A stretch of DNA of 64,000 bases from Niastella yeongjuensis (GTDB lineage Bacteria > Bacteroidota > Bacteroidia > Chitinophagales > Chitinophagaceae). The position numbers were made by a program, and so were the translations under genes. Where the stretch lies: NCBI RefSeq assembly GCF_900110245.1, contig NZ_FOCZ01000023.1, positions 1-64,000 on the forward strand. Direction: 5' to 3'. Positions within the stretch are counted from its first letter, which is position 1, and each line of letters opens with the position of its first letter. The notes beneath the pieces were generated by a model. The model was not told the origin of the DNA and ran no database searches. It saw only the letters and a list, made by a program, of their open reading frames with translations. Positions 62,699 through 64,000 of the stretch are shown one piece after another.

Positions 62699-63601
62699 CT
62701 ATAAACTTTGTACTTTTTGTATTCTCCAGATCTGGATGGAAGGAAAACAATTGCCAGAACAACAATCTCCTGGTTTTTGATTGGGGCGTCCACAATCGCA
62801 CCAGAACTGCTGGTTGGCTAACAGCATGTATTCATCCAGTCCCCGGGCCAAACCGGCCGAATGTTTTGCCGGACCGTTTGCCTGCATTACTTCCCAACCA
62901 TATTTGCCAGGCACTTCTTCCAGTTTATTGTTTACAAAATAACGCAAAGGATGGCGGTGGGTTTGATCGGCCCAGTAGACTTTTATTGCAGCCGGGTTGC
63001 GGTGATCGAGGGTCAACAAGGCAGCATGATAGCCATCGCATACCGATAGCAGGAATACACTGAAGCCCCGTTCTTTGCCAATCCGCCGTAATAAAGTATT
63101 CCATAAACTTTTCTCTAATGCCATGGGGGGGAGGCCCCGCGAAACAGGATCGGCCTTGGTAATAGGTACCCATTCATCTTTACGTAATGATAAAAAGCGA
63201 ACCGTATCGTAACTGCGGATGTAATGACCATCGTGTAGCCGTTTGGCGAGATCAGTAATGTCGTTGTCGTGACCATTTAAAACCCCATGGCGGCTATACA
63301 AACTATCAGGAATGGAAGACTCGCCAAAGATCAGGTAATCCAGGCCCGCCCGTACAGTATTTATGCATTTATGCCGGAAGCCCGGGCGCCAGCCGGAATC
63401 TTTAGGTTGTTCAGGCAGGGCGGTATTGGTAAGAAAGAATTCTTTTATTCTTTCCACGTCATCGAGGGAAAACAACGAAGTGTGTTGAATGGAATCTTTA
63501 TACAAAGCAGCCTGTGTAGTGGCCACCTGTTTAGGTGAGATCATAGAACCGGATAATACAGCTACAATAACAGGGCACAGAACCAGAACGTGTAATTTCA
63601 T
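62699..63601 (-). CDS. Hypothetical exported protein
   Basis: A 300-aa protein with an N-terminal signal or anchor (LHVLVLCPVIVAVLSGSM). Recognisable stretches: HKCINTVRAGLDYLIFGE, SVFLLSVCDGYHAALLTLDH and a Cys-rich tail (FWCDCGRPNQKPGDCCSGNCF) that could bind metal or form disulfides. CINTVRAGL...GYHAALL resembles a cysteine-peptidase-like Cys-His arrangement but is not enough to assign a family. Confidence 0.6.
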   Translation of the reverse strand: MKLHVLVLCPVIVAVLSGSMISPKQVATTQAALYKDSIQHTSLFSLDDVERIKEFFLTNTALPEQPKDSGWRPGFRHKCINTVRAGLDYLIFGESSIPDSLYSRHGVLNGHDNDITDLAKRLHDGHYIRSYDTVRFLSLRKDEWVPITKADPVSRGLPPMALEKSLWNTLLRRIGKERGFSVFLLSVCDGYHAALLTLDHRNPAAIKVYWADQTHRHPLRYFVNNKLEEVPGKYGWEVMQANGPAKHSAGLARGLDEYMLLANQQFWCDCGRPNQKPGDCCSGNCFPSIQIWRIQKVQSL

Positions 63602-63639
63602 CAGCGTAAAATTACAAACAGCCAGGGGAAATTACACAG

Positions 63640-64000
63640 TTATTTTTTTCCCTTCAGGTTATCGATCGTTTCCTGAATACCTTGTTTTTCGCGTTGTGTT
63701 TTGGCCAGCACCTGTGCCTGTTCATAATTCAATAAAGCCTGTTGGTTATCGAAACCATTGTACAATTCACCCATCAGCAGAAAATAAAAATGACTGTTAT
63801 TGCTGGGCAGTTTGGCTGCTTCTGCTAAAGCAATTGTTCTTCCTTTGGCCTTGTACAACGCAAAGATCCTGTTCAGGGCCACTACGGGTGAATAATTGAT
63901 CAGCAACAATTGATCGTACAACTGCAGGATGTTCTCCCATTTTTCGGTAGTGTCTTCTTTGATACAATGCCAGTAAGCGATGCCTGCTTCCAGGTGGTAG
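63640..64000 (-). CDS. RNA polymerase sigma factor, DUF6596 type (C-terminal part; gene runs off the window)
   Basis: Reading through the window edge gives YHLEAGIAYWHCIKEDTTEK WENILQLYDQLLLI, then NYSPVVALNRIFALYKAKGR and FYFLLMGELYNGFDNQQALLNYEQAQVL. This is the TPR-like C-terminal domain of the DUF6596 ECF sigma factors (YDQLL..SPVVALNRAVAL pattern). The sigma2/sigma4 regions lie outside the window to the right. Such factors often accompany a YCII-domain gene. Confidence 0.85.
   Translation of the reverse strand, partial: YHLEAGIAYWHCIKEDTTEKWENILQLYDQLLLINYSPVVALNRIFALYKAKGRTIALAEAAKLPSNNSHFYFLLMGELYNGFDNQQALLNYEQAQVLAKTQREKQGIQETIDNLKGKK

Overview
The window is a chromosomal segment of a Bacteroidota bacterium, most likely family Chitinophagaceae (Niastella/Chitinophaga-like; inferred from gene content, not searched). 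Supporting signs are type IX secretion sorting domains, several ECF sigma/FecR (DUF4974) pairs, a DUF4249-TonB receptor operon, Bacteroidota -7 boxes of the TAnnTTTG type, few Shine-Dalgarno sequences, and many signal-peptide or lipoprotein genes.

Region 1-5.7 kb looks like the right end of an integrative element in a tRNA-Arg(ACG) gene. It carries an Rhs-core polymorphic toxin candidate with an abutting immunity candidate, an unknown 235-aa gene, a 46-aa gene with a strong ribosome binding site, and a large serine recombinase whose last codons lie antisense inside the tRNA. Region 5.8-16.7 kb is chromosomal: rlmH, an ECF sigma-FecR-TonB receptor-DUF4249 operon on the minus strand, a second sigma/FecR pair with no receptor, an AraC regulator and a GNAT-like protein. 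Region 17.1-25.9 kb is a signalling block: a 2145-aa cytosolic hybrid kinase with a twelve-fold HAMP array, a second receiver-kinase, a single-domain response regulator and a degenerate receiver.

Region 26-36.4 kb is catabolic: a NagB-deacetylase fusion, GH20 hexosaminidase, S15-type hydrolase, glycosylasparaginase, CutC, an M61 peptidase and a nucleoside deaminase. The first two plus the glycosylasparaginase fit stepwise use of N-glycan or GlcNAc-Asn material. Region 36.4-46 kb has a sigma/anti-sigma pair, an NlpC/P60 peptidase, DinB, a thioredoxin-like gene cut by an in-frame amber codon, pyrophosphatase, PhoH and small proteins. Region 46-64 kb has a PL11-type rhamnogalacturonan lyase with a T9SS tail, an amine oxidase, an L,D-transpeptidase, a gamma-glutamyltransferase-like enzyme, a TerB-like protein, a sigma/FecR locus containing a wrecked second sigma gene, a response regulator, a free-standing sorting-domain protein, an AraC regulator, a DUF488 protein and a truncated DUF6596-type sigma factor at the window edge.

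Intergenic DNA is unusual. Many spacers contain short tandem low-complexity arrays with a 7-nt (sometimes 8-nt) period, in several unrelated sequence families (GGGCAGA, AACTTTA, CTTACCG, CTCACTA, GGTACCG, CCCAATAA). They often sit at gene 3' ends, sometimes form hairpins, and one copy has been captured into the cutC reading frame. No insertion-sequence transposase, CRISPR array or rRNA gene was seen.
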